The notes below the pieces were generated by a model. The model made no database searches. It was not told the DNA's origin and worked only from the letters and a program-made list of their open reading frames with translations. From assembly GCA_944472135.2 (NCBI GenBank), contig OX235262.1, positions 57,694,440 through 57,758,439 of the forward strand: DNA of 64,000 nucleotides. Direction: 5' to 3'. Shown piece by piece: positions 48,701 through 60,519 of the stretch (position 1 is its first letter; every line of letters begins with the position of its first letter). This DNA comes from Trichobilharzia regenti. Lineage: Eukaryota > Platyhelminthes > Trematoda > Strigeidida > Schistosomatidae. Both the position numbers and the translations under genes were made by a program.

Positions 48701-51700
48701 AGTGATGAGTCGGCGGTTCAATAGTGAAACGTGCGTCATTCATGTGTGATGTCTGGATTCAATTTTCAAACGAACCACTCTTAAACATCGAATAGTTTTT
48801 TGATCCCTCGGTGGGCTGAAACTGAGCCAATTCGCAGTGCACTGCACAATTTTGCCGATGCAGGACAAGGAGAAGCGTTTGGGCAAAATGACTGTTTATT
48901 CGTCCAGGGATTACGAAACGAGGTCACAGGAGTTAATCCGTTCCAAAATGCGTAAATATACGTTAATACAAAGTACAACAATACTTCTAATCGTATATCT
49001 CCATTCTTCCAACCATTACACGATTAAGTAATGACAGCCTTCTTGTCTTCCGCCAATATGGAGACCGGTTCTCACAAACTAATGACTTAGTGGTCCCGGA
49101 CATGTTTCTTTGTGCATATGTATGTGCTTTTACACGCTGACTCTGACCACCGAGACACTGAATGTACAAAACTCTACAGACACTTCTTATTCAGTTTACT
49201 CAAGGCCTGTGGAATGCGCATGAGTCCTATTCCTGTATTACCTGATACCGATTTGTCGTCCATATCACATACATGGTCCTACAATATGGTATCTTCTGAT
49301 GCTAGTTGTTGCTTGATATTGTTAGTTAGGTATCCTTATCACCTCTGTCTTACCTGCGTTCCCCTGAAGTGCAATCTTCTCTACCTCTTGTGCCAACTTC
49401 TAACTTTCAATCTGTATACCCCCGATTTTGCGAGAAATTTTGTGTTATTTGTCCTCGTACTATCCCTCTTCTAGCGTGTTATTTTCGGTCTAATTCTCAT
49501 CTGTGCAATCCCTTGAAATTCGACAGATATTCCCTGTGATTCTGAAACAAACTGAATGTGAGCCTTTTTAAACTTGAGTCGCATTAATCCATTTACTCAA
49601 ATTTCAGCCAGTGTGCATTCAACTGCGTTCCCAGCGAATTCGAATAATAAGCACAGATATACTTAGTCTCTCGATCATTCGTTTCAGGCATGAAATACCT
49701 AGTTATCATGAATTCCACTCATCATTTCTCACCTATTTGATGTAATTGTATTCAGCGTGTTCAAAATGAATAGGAGATTTAATCAGTGTGGAAGATACAG
49801 TTGGCAGGATGACGTTAATGGTCACTGCATCATATTGCACGACCTTGTGTGGAAACAAAGTCAACCTATCTATCAAATATAATTCAGATTTCACCACCAT
49901 TACAGCAATCAATTTAAACTAATCAAAGATTTCTCAACTGATATTCTGAAAATAATACCAACAATAAATATTTGATGCTCGTATGATCAATGAGGAAGTG
50001 ACGGATAGAAAAATCGTAAAATAGATTGCTAAGGGTAATAGAGAAATGCTGAGAACAATATATTTGTTGAAAATAAGTGTGAAGATATTTACTCTACTCT
50101 CATTATCAGATACCAGTAGCACTCTACGACGAGCTAACAGAAGATAGATCCCATGGTAAATTTACTTGTGTGTAAACGTGAAGTTAATGCTTGCTACACC
50201 ATGGTGGGTTGGCAACTGTGGTATGCTGAGACATCCAGAATAAGAATGGAGTATAAGTTCACTGTAGCCTGTCGTTCACTCATTCATTCTCTAACGTCAT
50301 AATCTGCCTTCAAACTCTCCATCATTTTGTGTCAGTTTTTTCCAGTAACTTTGCAACCTAACACCACTCACTCGTAAAATCACACAGAAGTAGACACGAT
50401 TCTAGTGATGGTGTTTCTGGAATTCAATCATAACAACAGCAAACAGAGAAATCAGGTGACAATTTCACAATACACATTCTCCCTCATGCAAACAGCTATT
50501 AGGTGTCGACAGCTCGAGGATAACGACCAAAATGATAGTGATGAATTCGGTATTACAATCTCCTCTCCGAATAATCTCAATACCGTTCGGAACTGGTAAG
50601 TTGAAGCATCCATTATTCGCCTGACTTTGTGCCTTTTGACTCATCATTATGATATTCAGTTTCATAATCAGTCTGAGTATAATTCATTAAATATGTTGAC
50701 GAATGAAAAGTTGAGATGGGAAAAATGTGGGTGACACATTTAGCGTCTATGTATTCCAAATACAAATTTCAAATAGAGTCCAGTCAAAATTGTCAGGCAG
50801 ATGAGTGTATTATTTCGCAATACATTTCGAAATACGATAAGTTCCGAGGAAGAAACAATACCGTGCACAATTTCACACACAGATGAATCTATTTTCGATG
50901 ATGATTCAATCTACAGTTGAATCTCAAATTCATGCCGACTAGCCGCTTACCCTGTGCAGGTGGGTAGTTACCTAGGTTCTGGTGAGGGGTCATGAACTGT
51001 GGAATAAAAAATATCGGGTGTGAGGACAATTACTCGCCGATGACATTGGCTAGTGGCCGCTCTCTATCGTGGATCGGTGGATACTGGAATTCCTTGACCA
51101 TTTGTCAGCCTCCGGTGACTTAATGCTCCACGTTGTCGTGTTTCCCACTTCATATAATACAGAGTACCAGAGTCGTGAATAGACGAGATGTACACATTTT
51201 CAACAATAGTGCTTTCTGGTCAGATGAATGTGATCTAAACACCGAGAAACTGCTTCGCCTGATTGTTATCGATGTTGTCAACCACGCATCCTGACTATCT
51301 CAACTCAGAAAGCTGAATCATTCCAAACCACCTTGTTAAGCTTGTATCCATCTGACAAGAATTTAGTGGAATATAATGGATCCAGCATATTTTGTAGAAT
51401 CATTCATTCTTATTTGTTTGTATGTGTTCATTCGACCTGTGAAGGTATGATTTTTATATTTGGCATGTTCAACATTCTTCTCATTATGGTTGAGTTGAAT
51501 TTCGTATGTTTCGCCCTTAGCAATGCTTCTTTTCGATCAATCTACAAAACTCAATATCTTTCTGAACTAATTAAATTTAAATTGTTGTCGAATCATGTGT
51601 AGCACGACTAAAAATCTGGTATTTTCGATCATTTACCTTCATTTTCCCTCCAAAATTTATTGTTTCATGGGTTATTGGTTCTCCAGATGACGTACACTCA

Positions 51701-52337
51701 TGAAGAAAAACGCCTAGAAAAATTACTATCATTGAAACTCAAGCCATTTTCGGACTAACCAAGAACATACCATGGAAATGGGATTCGTCTTTCACCAAGT
51801 TACAATATGTACCTTCGCCATGTTAACCTGATGTGGTTCAAATCCCTGTCGACACTGACCTACTTATTGAAAGTCGTATTTACATATTGTTTTTGATTTT
51901 AATTGATCTTCGATTATCTGATTTCTATGTCAGTTAAATTGATGAGTAGATGTGCACTCATACTGTTCAAAATATAATGTACAAATATATCATAATTCTT
52001 AAAACTCCCCATCTTTTAGTGATGCTGTTCAAATTCATTATACTGTTTCAAAAATCTGCTCCTTCGAAGTGACCTATGAAGACAAGCGCAACATTCAGAG
52101 GAAAATGTACTTTTGCCTCCAGTGAATTACTGAAGCTTTAACCATTGATCAGAGAAACCAGAGATCTAAATACACCAGAGAACCATTCAACCACTACTAC
52201 TTTTCTGATAATCAGCTCGATATTTACTAGTAATCGGGCTTTTATGGCCTTTTATCACTCCTCCGTTTGCTTCAAACACATAAGTACTAGCCATTTTTCC
52301 TCGCTTCTATGTGCATTCATACTACCACCCACACATT
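45736..52337. other. Intergenic DNA, copy 3
   Basis: Equivalent of 5,922-12,519. The region replaced by poly(A) in copy 1 is normal sequence here but diverged from copy 2 (about 48,780-48,895). The GC-richer island is at about 50,930-51,170. No gene supported. Confidence 0.5.
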
Positions 52338-52797
52338 GAATTATTCACCTCACTAACCAAATCTGACAAACTTATTCAGCTCCTCTAATCTATCGATTAA
52401 AATTAGCTGCCATGAGGTGGGAGCAGGCTGCTAGCCAATTGGTAGACATTAATTCACGTCAATGTCTAGGTCACTAATATTGGCTGTGAGAAAATATGAA
52501 CAAGGCTGATGCAACAACCAATCACACCAGACTTTACGTGGCAAATAAGATTCGCAAATATATGGCTTAACTTTCCGAGAAACCAGAAACAACCAATCAG
52601 AAGACTGTGTTTGTCTGTTTGAATAAGCTACTAGAATAATGTACATGAAATATATATCAATATTTGCTGATTTCCGTAATAAAACGATCTGTTGCCGGCC
52701 CATGTTTTCTGTTGTTACAGAATTATTCACTTCATTAACCAAATCTGAAAAACTTATTCAGCTCCTCTAATCTATTGATTAAAATTAACTGCCATGA
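52338..52797. repeat. 304-bp cassette between 78-bp direct repeats, copy 3
   Basis: Repeats at 52,338-52,415 and 52,720-52,797; same organisation as in copies 1 and 2. Confidence 0.85.
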
Positions 52798-54600
52798 TTA
52801 TGACAAATTATCACTTTTATTAACACTCCTTTTTGTTAAATAATGCGTGCAAATGCAGTTGAACAACTAGAGAAAATTAATTCTTCGTAAACGGCCTCCA
52901 CAATGAACTGCATGTTTGCTGTTTGATAAATGGCTGTATGGGGATTATTCATGAGAAAAAATATTTTCGAGTGTCAGTAGATTTTAAGATCAATTCCGTA
53001 TCAAATATTGTAACATAATCCACTATTTAATTTTATGGTATACTGTTCGAACGAATATTTATTGGACTTAATCACACGTTGTGCCGTGTTTTTCGTGTCG
53101 AACAGAACATTTGTCCAAGGAAGATTTCATTGATTCGATGAATTAAAATTTAGAGAATGAAGTATTCATGAATTCAGTGTACCAATCCCAACCACTTTGA
53201 GTCAGTTATTAGGAACACTTAGTGTGTATTCGATAAATTTCAATGTAGCTTACATTTGTCGTTGATGAATAAATAGTAACTATTCTCACTGATAATTTGA
53301 ATTTGTTTTAAAGTCCCTATTTTAAGCATTCCAATCGTCTGAGAATTCGTCGATCAAATTAAGTTGTTACTGAGTATAACTTTTTGTATTTTAACCCGAT
53401 AGTCGATTGAAAGTTAGCAGTGTTCTGAAAAGCCACTAGGTTTGATTTCCTCGAACAGCTTTTTACGTAAACTTTCAGAATATAAAATATCGGATGCATT
53501 TCAAGACCTGCTTTCGCTTACGTTACTTGAAAGTGGCTTTTTGTTCACCTAATTCTTCACTATTTCAATGGTATCAATCAGTAATTTAATGTCTGTAGAG
53601 TCCAGTGGATGCCAATGTGCAAACATGTTTCGTAGAAGGCTGGCTAATTTGGTATATTTTGATTTCTAGTTACTTTTCAAGTGATTGTTCAGGTCGGTTA
53701 AACTTGACCTAACACAATATTTACGTTCTACTTATGAAGAACACTGTTTAGAGCTTCATTAGTTGTATAACTACTCGTTTGTGAGTTCTCTTTTCTAACC
53801 TACTAGTGTAAAGGCGTTACCTCATAATCATAAAACTGCTATTGTGTTTTAAGTTCTTAATCAAGTAAGTGGGATAACATATCCTTAATTTTGTTTGTCA
53901 CTATGCTCCTTTTAATACTTTATTTTGAATTTGATATTTTTTGTCACGAATTATTTGTAATTTGTCATCTGATTTATCAAAATTCTGATAAACGTAGAGC
54001 ACAGTTTACTAAATATGAGTTGGGTAGCCTGCGTTCTTCCCATCTCATTCTAATAAACTCAGTTGACGTGTAGCAAAGTGTGAGTTATACTTGATAAGCA
54101 AACACCTTTTCAGGAGACTAATGGATTGGAGATCGGCATAAACTACACGAGGTGTGTACCTTTGTCTACGTTTCATCAGCAGCTGCATATACAATTCTGT
54201 ATACACCTCTCAGACATTTTGCTTTGAATGAGGGATGCTTATCTAAACGTTGAAAACTGAAATGAAGATTAAGTTCTTGAATGTGACTTTAGAGTTTACA
54301 CATCCGCAATAATAAATTGCAATTTCATAATCTTTAGATATTTGTGTCAAATTGTACCAGTGTAAAGTAGACCCTAGTTAATTCTAAGTAGGTAGTTATA
54401 TGAACTACTCAAATTATCAGACTGAAGTTCGTTAAACAGCATTAGTGATCTACTCGGTCGGCTTGCTACTGTTCATTGAATCAAAAGTCAATGAATTTCA
54501 CTTCAGAAAAATAATGCTCTTGTAAAATTGTTTATATTCATGAAAAGCAATAGGATTGATTTTCGATGCAAATAAACTTTACAGAAGAATATGGTTAACC
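52798..54600. other. Intergenic DNA, copy 3
   Basis: Equivalent of 12,980-14,782. Nothing recognisable. Confidence 0.5.
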
Positions 54601-54614
54601 AAAATACCACTGAA

Positions 54615-54997
54615 ACTCGCCTAGATTACTACCTCGCTAGTTTTCTTGCCGGTCCCAAGCCCGGATAAAGTGGGAGGGTTGGGGCGTGGTGCTAGCAACT
54701 CCGCCCCCGTAAAACTCAACCGAATCGCTACAGGAAAGTGGAGATGGATCGGACACTCGCTGATGAGACCACTGGGTGACATCGCACGTCAAGCCCTCGA
54801 GTGGAACCCGAAAGCTAAGAGGAGAGTGGGACGTCCAACGGTGACATGGAGGAGATCGTGTGAAGGGGAGTTGAAAGAGTATTGACTAACATGGATGCAG
54901 GTGAAAAGTACATCTGAGGACAGAAGCAAGGGGAGACGTGCAGTTGAAGCCTTATGTTCCAATGGGAACCCAAAGGAACAATAAAAATAATAATAAT
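54615..54997 (+). mobile_element. 5'-truncated RTE insertion, copy 3
   Basis: Same insertion as in copies 1 and 2, with AAAATACCACTGAA duplicated at 54,601-54,614 and 54,998-55,011. It encodes the same C-terminal remnant (54,646-54,885). Confidence 0.9.
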
Positions 54998-55011
54998 AAA
55001 ATACCACTGAA

Positions 55012-56217
55012 TTTTATTGGTTTTTTGATGTCTTCATTAAGTCATTTGAAGAGATAAGTTCATCACTTTACGATTCACCTTGGCTTTCTGGATTTCATTA
55101 GCGTAAGACAGATTGTGCAATATTAAAAAGTTTATGTCAATGTCATTTCTCAAAGACCTTGATGTCTCAAGTAATGCATTCATACAGGCATACATTGTTC
55201 AATCGAAACACCGAATAATATAGACTGTTAGTTAAATTGTTGACTACTAAACAACTTCCTTTAGCCTTAATCGTTATCTCTTTGTGAATATTCACTCTAG
55301 TTCAGTTTATCTTTCGTTTCACTGTTTAATGTGAAATTGACATTCTACCTTTGTACATAGTTGTCAGTTTATCTTGGAATATACTACTCTAAAACATTTA
55401 ATATTGGGCTACCCCTTCCACCCGAACTACACATAAAGAAGGATTTTAACATAATAGGTGAGCGAAGTGTTAAAGAAAACAAAATTATTCTTATGACAGC
55501 ATGTTAAAATGTCTCAGGTTTCGAAGATGGTACAGAACAATTATGTCCCAACATTACGAATGATTTTGAGTCTTGCCAGTATAAGTATTCACTCGTTGAT
55601 TCTTAGCATCCCGACCACTATAACTTCACAATTCTCATCTTCTCGCATCACACAGATCCAGAGGAAAAAATGTCATAGATTTATGCCAGGTTCTGATCCA
55701 ATCGCCTGAAACTCTTGCGGTCTTCTCCTAATGCACCTAACAATATTCATAAAGGTGGACTATCAGATTGTCTGAAGAAATCTCCCATTTCTCAAATGAA
55801 ATGTATTTTATTAGTGTAACAGTTATAGATACAAAACAGCTGTCTTTCAAACGAAGACATTAACGCACAGAAAGGCATTAACGTGGATCGAAAAACAGCC
55901 ACATGGGTCGGGTTTAAGTGATGGGTACTTCCACAAGAGTAATTTGAAGTTACATGGCAGCCTAGTTTCAAGGTGGAGTTGATAAGAATGATGTAACATT
56001 TGATTGGGAGACCGTCCACAAGTTGTCTGTTTTCCATCCATGTCGGAAGTGCAGTGTGGACACTTTCATCGAACACTATTCTTTTTATCTTAACACCCAA
56101 TGTCAAACTGAAGTGTGAAAGATTGAAATGCCTACAATAAACATCTATTTGATTGATTTGGTCCAAAATATGAATCCCGAAGACACATCGATTAGTGTAC
56201 TACTTGACCAATATGGA
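55012..56217. other. Intergenic DNA, copy 3
   Basis: Equivalent of 15,194-16,399; contains the unrecognised 124-codon minus-strand frame at 55,792-56,166. Confidence 0.45.
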
Positions 56218-56281
56218 TATATAAATACTACTTAGGTTTCACTGTTCTGTCCTAAAGAAAAACTTCCTTCCCACAGGTTGA

Positions 56282-56443
56282 ATGAAAATAGCTACTGGTT
56301 ACATAGTCACTCTTTTCTCTCTTATCAAGTTTTGTGTCTACCTAGGTTACCGTTATTTACAAATTTCTGCAATTATAATTATAATGATTTCATTAGAACA
56401 CAATCTGAAGTATTTCCAATGCAACATATCCAGCATAGAATAA
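56282..56443 (+). CDS. Candidate gene C copy 3
   Basis: Third copy of the 53-codon frame, with the TATA-like box at 56,218-56,226. Same caveats as for the other copies. Confidence 0.22.
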   Translation: MKIATGYIVTLFSLIKFCVYLGYRYLQISAIIIIMISLEHNLKYFQCNISSIE

Positions 56444-57256
56444 TCGTGGTTTATAGTGTCCTTCTTTGTGAACATTCATCACCACTATGTTGTAACACTG
56501 AGAGAATATTTTTCCACAAACATTTGAGATAGTATTCTCTAATGCAAAAAGATCCGAAGTGATATAGAAGATGATATTGATTATCTGCCGACTTCACATT
56601 TTTGGAAAAAGTTGCTTCAAAATTGACCTTAAATTATTCACCTCAAACTCTTCGCTTATTATCCAACCAAAGTTTAACTAAGAAAAACAATCCCACAGCA
56701 AAAAGAAAGCGTGAACATGGCAATGAAGCTTAATGTGCGGATAAAGATTCTCCATTTCTTAGCTGCTACACAGATGAGTTTATCTGAGATGTGTTTATTT
56801 CGAAGAAATCATGACTGATTGAACAGTCTGCACAAACCCTAGCGCACAATGACATCAGTTCAAGTGGCTGCACTCTGATAGCTGACAAAATCAAGTATCG
56901 AGACTATAGTGTTATAACAGTAGATTACCACGGATGTGACGGTTATCCATTAAGCTCTCTGGAATTATAAAGGCCTTGCAATTTCCTAGTTTCATCTAAC
57001 ATGTTTCACCTAACTTCATATTTTCTGCTCTCAGTGATCCTGTCTCAGCAATAGTGATTGGCTAGACGACTAATTGCCGCATAACATACGCCTAATAGGC
57101 AAGAAGGTATCAAGAGAGTGAATTATTACTGACAAGAGCTTACAACAGCCCCTCAGTAGGGAAATTATTTGTTTCCATATTCTCGAAACTGATTTGTTGT
57201 AAATTCAGTTTCACCAACAGCCAACATTCGAGATTCTTTTGTGCGTGAGTTGACTA

Positions 57257-57521
57257 TGATTTATTCCATATTAGATAAGTTTATTTTAAATATCACACAG
57301 TGATGCAGTGTTAACAAATATAGGAGAATTCTAACATAAATTATTGCTGATAATCATATCAATTTAGTCAGGCGTTTTCATGATTTGTGAAATTTATGTG
57401 AACGTGTGACTAAATTGATATGATTATCAGCAGTAATTCATGCTTGAAAGGTCAGATATTTGTTAACACTGCATCACTGTGTGATATTCAAAATAAACTT
57501 GTCTAATACGGGATTACATTC
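57257..57521. repeat. Foldback element, copy 3
   Basis: Single example in copy 3 of the palindromic element described at 17,437. Confidence 0.85.
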
Positions 57522-58288
57522 TACCACAGTGCCCAAGTTCTACACTTACATTTATGACTCATTCCGACTACAGAATTTGAATTCTAGTCCAGATTCGTCT
57601 CTCCATACAACTTGATGAGTATAGCGCACACTGATGTCCGAAAAATATAAGTCTATCCTAGACCACAACTCATCCATCAATTGCTTGCTACTGACTGGGG
57701 CTTTAATCTAAAATAATCCGTTTAAATGGCATTAGGAAATATATATCTGTATAGCGTCTGTTTAGTATGATCCCTATGGAATTGATAATAGTTACTGTGA
57801 CTTCTCCAATGATTCAGAGGCGAGAACACCGATTCGACTACTACTACAAAACTAATAGTTAGTGGCAGAATGTGGACCAGATATAATTGCTAGGCAGTAC
57901 ATTTTAGAGATGATTTCGTCACCTATCCCGGTTGATAGATTTATCTCAAAAGTATATGGTATCAAAAATATGACATTCAACAAACATAAATTCAAAAATT
58001 CCTACTGGTTGATCATGACCACAATCCAATCACTTCGCATTCTTTTGATAGAATTCAGTCAATAGTGAGAAGCATACCAATAATTTTCCGTTTCCTTCAG
58101 TTTTCAAACCAAGTAACATTCCACATCACATTTTATGCCTGAAACGCTTTCAGTGCAGAGAGAGAGAGTGATATTCTGTCCTTGTTAATATCTTTGTCAG
58201 ATCGGCTTTTGTCATGAAACATGTGAATGAGCACTTTGTGATCCATTGTTATCCTGGGGATTATATCAACCGGTGGTCAACTACACCA
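57522..58288. other. Left arm of palindrome P3, no gene
   Basis: Right end of copy 3, matched in reverse by copy 4. Only short frames; no gene seen. Confidence 0.5.
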
Positions 58289-59063
58289 ACTACACTAAGT
58301 ATGGAGTTCTCATGGTACACACAGTTATGTGTGTCTTCAAGCTGCTTTCATAAACATAACGAAATTAAGAAAAAGGCTAAAATTGGAAGTTCAGGGTGCA
58401 GAATTCACAATTTTGCAAGGAATGGTTCAGTGACTCAAGTTATGTTCAAGGTTATCCATTTTGATTTTCATTAATTTAAGGTTTATTTTCTCACGGAAAA
58501 GACTAGTCAACGACTTGGATCAAATCACCTTTGAAAATTTTGCTAGTGAATTAGCACAGAGAAAGTCAGTGCAGTATGCAAATGTTCATTAATTTCGTAG
58601 GTTAGAACTGTGACGCTGTAACGTCAGAACACAATTATTATTATTATCATTATTTCCTTAGTCTCCGTGTGAGATATAGGACTTCAACAACACTTTGTTC
58701 TGTTTTCTCCCGTCTTCTTCAGCTGGGTCCATGACTGACCATAATGTGTCATCTCCTCTTCGCAGGATCTCCTCCGTTTGCCCCAAGAACGACCAACTTA
58801 TTGCTTCCTATTTGGCTTTCACTATAGCAGTGGCCTTCGTTGAGAGCGATGTCGTTCGAAGGCCTCCTCAACGTATATCCGATCCATAACCATTTCGTCC
58901 TACATATTTGTTGTGCAATCGGCTCTTGATCAGAACACAATAGGATTTAGTAAAAGGAATAATGTTTTAGTAACCCTGTACAGATTTGGCCGGAATATAT
59001 CTACCTTATGTTGAAATATTAATCTACACGTGTTCTGGCACTTTACTCTTCATATCCTGTTTT
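58289..59063. other. Spacer of palindrome P3
   Basis: About 775 bp unrelated to the amplicon. The right half holds an RTE 3' fragment, listed separately. The left half (58,289-58,630) has no recognisable content. Confidence 0.7.
58632..58940 (-). mobile_element. RTE (SR2-like) 3' fragment at the P3 centre
   Basis: Read on the minus strand, the sequence encodes a C-terminal RTE remnant (TKWLWIGYTLRRPSNDIA, about 58,880) and ends in an AAT-type tail (58,632-58,650), like the insertion at 14,797 but far more decayed. It is a relative, not a copy, of that insertion. Confidence 0.7.
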
Positions 59064-59863
59064 CTACATAATATGTAGGAGAAGTTTCCATGTCATCTCT
59101 AGTTGATATTTCTTGAGAGGTTTCACTACCCTCAAAATATCCCACTGTGGGTTAACAATGACTGGTGTAGTTGACCACCGGTTGATATAATCCCCAGGAT
59201 AACAATAGATCACAAAGTGCTCATTCACATGTTTCATGACAAAAGCCGATCTGACAAAGATATTAACAAAGACAGAATATCACTCTCTCTCTGCACTGAA
59301 AGCGTTTCAGCCATAAAATGTGATGTGGGATATAGCTTGATCGGAAGTTTTATGGAAACGATAAATTATTCACGTACTGCTGCCTGCTAACTGAAACGCA
59401 GTGATGCAGTGTTAACAGGTATATGACATTTCTATCAAAAGAGACGAAAACATATTTCAAGTGTACTGCCTATCATAGGATTTCTGGTGCGCATTGTGTC
59501 AATAACGGTAACTTTTGTAGTAATTGCCTGTAGCTTGATGTCAAATGGGTGTTTTCGCCTCTGAATCATTGGAGAAGTCACAGTAACTTTTATCAATTCC
59601 ATAGGGATCATACTAAACAGACGCTATACAGATATATATTTCCTAATGCCATTTAAACGGATTATTTTAGATTAAAGCCCTAGTCAGTAGCAAGCAATTG
59701 ATGGATGAGTTGTGGTCTAGGATAGACTTATATTTTTCGGACATCAGTGTGCGCTATACTCATCAAGTTGTATGCAGAGACGAATCTGGACAAGAATTCG
59801 AAGTCTGTAGTCGGAATGAGTCATAAATGAAAGTGTAGAACATAAGCTCTGTGATAGAATGTA
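59064..59863 (-). repeat. Amplicon copy 4 (reverse, short and diverged)
   Basis: Matches about 27,460-28,335 of copy 2 in the same orientation, and copies 1 and 3 in reverse. Two well-conserved blocks (59,064-59,330 and 59,545-59,863) flank a stretch that is diverged and shortened. It extends about 90 bases further toward gene B than copy 3 does. Its higher divergence suggests an older or less homogenised duplicate. Confidence 0.8.
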
Positions 59864-60302
59864 CATACATATTAAGTAATAGGAAAAGGCACAAACAGCG
59901 AAGAAAATTTTCTTTTCGACGATTCATTTTCATGAGCTGTACAATCGTAATTATAATTAAGCATATAAGTTTTTTGTGACCAATCAAATACTGGTAAACG
60001 TTGTCGTTGAAAATTCTACTACATAATGTCTGGTGTAAGAAGGGGTGACTGATTTTAATTTAGAAAGGAGACAGAAGTTGGCATGACCTAATAAGTATGA
60101 GATAATAACTAATCAATAAGCTAGTGTAGAATGGACAGGAACTAGTGGAAAGGCTATAAAGTATTTCTGTATAAGATCTGTGTGGAAAGCAATGTTATTA
60201 ATAAACAGTAATAGAGTGGTAATAAAATGTGGATGGTGGGAATAGTAATAATAATAAAAGTATTAAGAACAGTAATAATAATAATAATAAATAATAGTGA
60301 AC
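59864..60302. other. AT-rich DNA with AAT microsatellite
   Basis: No gene. AAT/TAA repeats at about 60,243-60,300 abut the Penelope-like fragment and may be part of its 3' flank. Confidence 0.6.
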
Positions 60303-60500
60303 TTACATATTAAAGGGAGGAGAAAAATTAAAGTAGGAAATTTGCTCTCGCCATGGTAGGGCTAGAGAATGTATGTGTCGTTTTTGTATGCATAGGTCCG
60401 GTTTTGGGTCACGAATAGCTAATGCCTCAACTATGTACAGATGTCGTATCAGGAGTCCTTTTGTACGATATTGAGGGACTCTGTGTACACCAATACACTT
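60303..60500 (-). mobile_element. Penelope-like element 3' fragment
   Basis: The minus-strand frame ending at 60,303 encodes GLLIRHLYIVEALAIRDPKP and then DLCIQKRHIHSLALPW. This matches the end of the GIY-YIG endonuclease domain of Penelope-like elements, where a conserved Glu-Ala precedes KPDLN-type residues and LPW. Only the last 60-70 residues remain. The related piece at 63,781-63,876 lies in the opposite orientation on the far side of the CR1-like element. Confidence 0.6.
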
Positions 60501-60519
60501 AACTACGGTCCCTGTCATA

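Larger units (their letters stand above)
43226..58288 (+). repeat. Amplicon copy 3 (forward)
   Basis: Matches copy 2 (27,556-42,622) in reverse complement over about 15.06 kb and copy 1 directly. It carries gene A, the direct-repeat cassette, the RTE insertion, candidate gene C and one foldback element. It ends abruptly at 58,288 within the sequence ACTACACCA, about 0.7 kb short of where gene B would begin. Confidence 0.93.
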
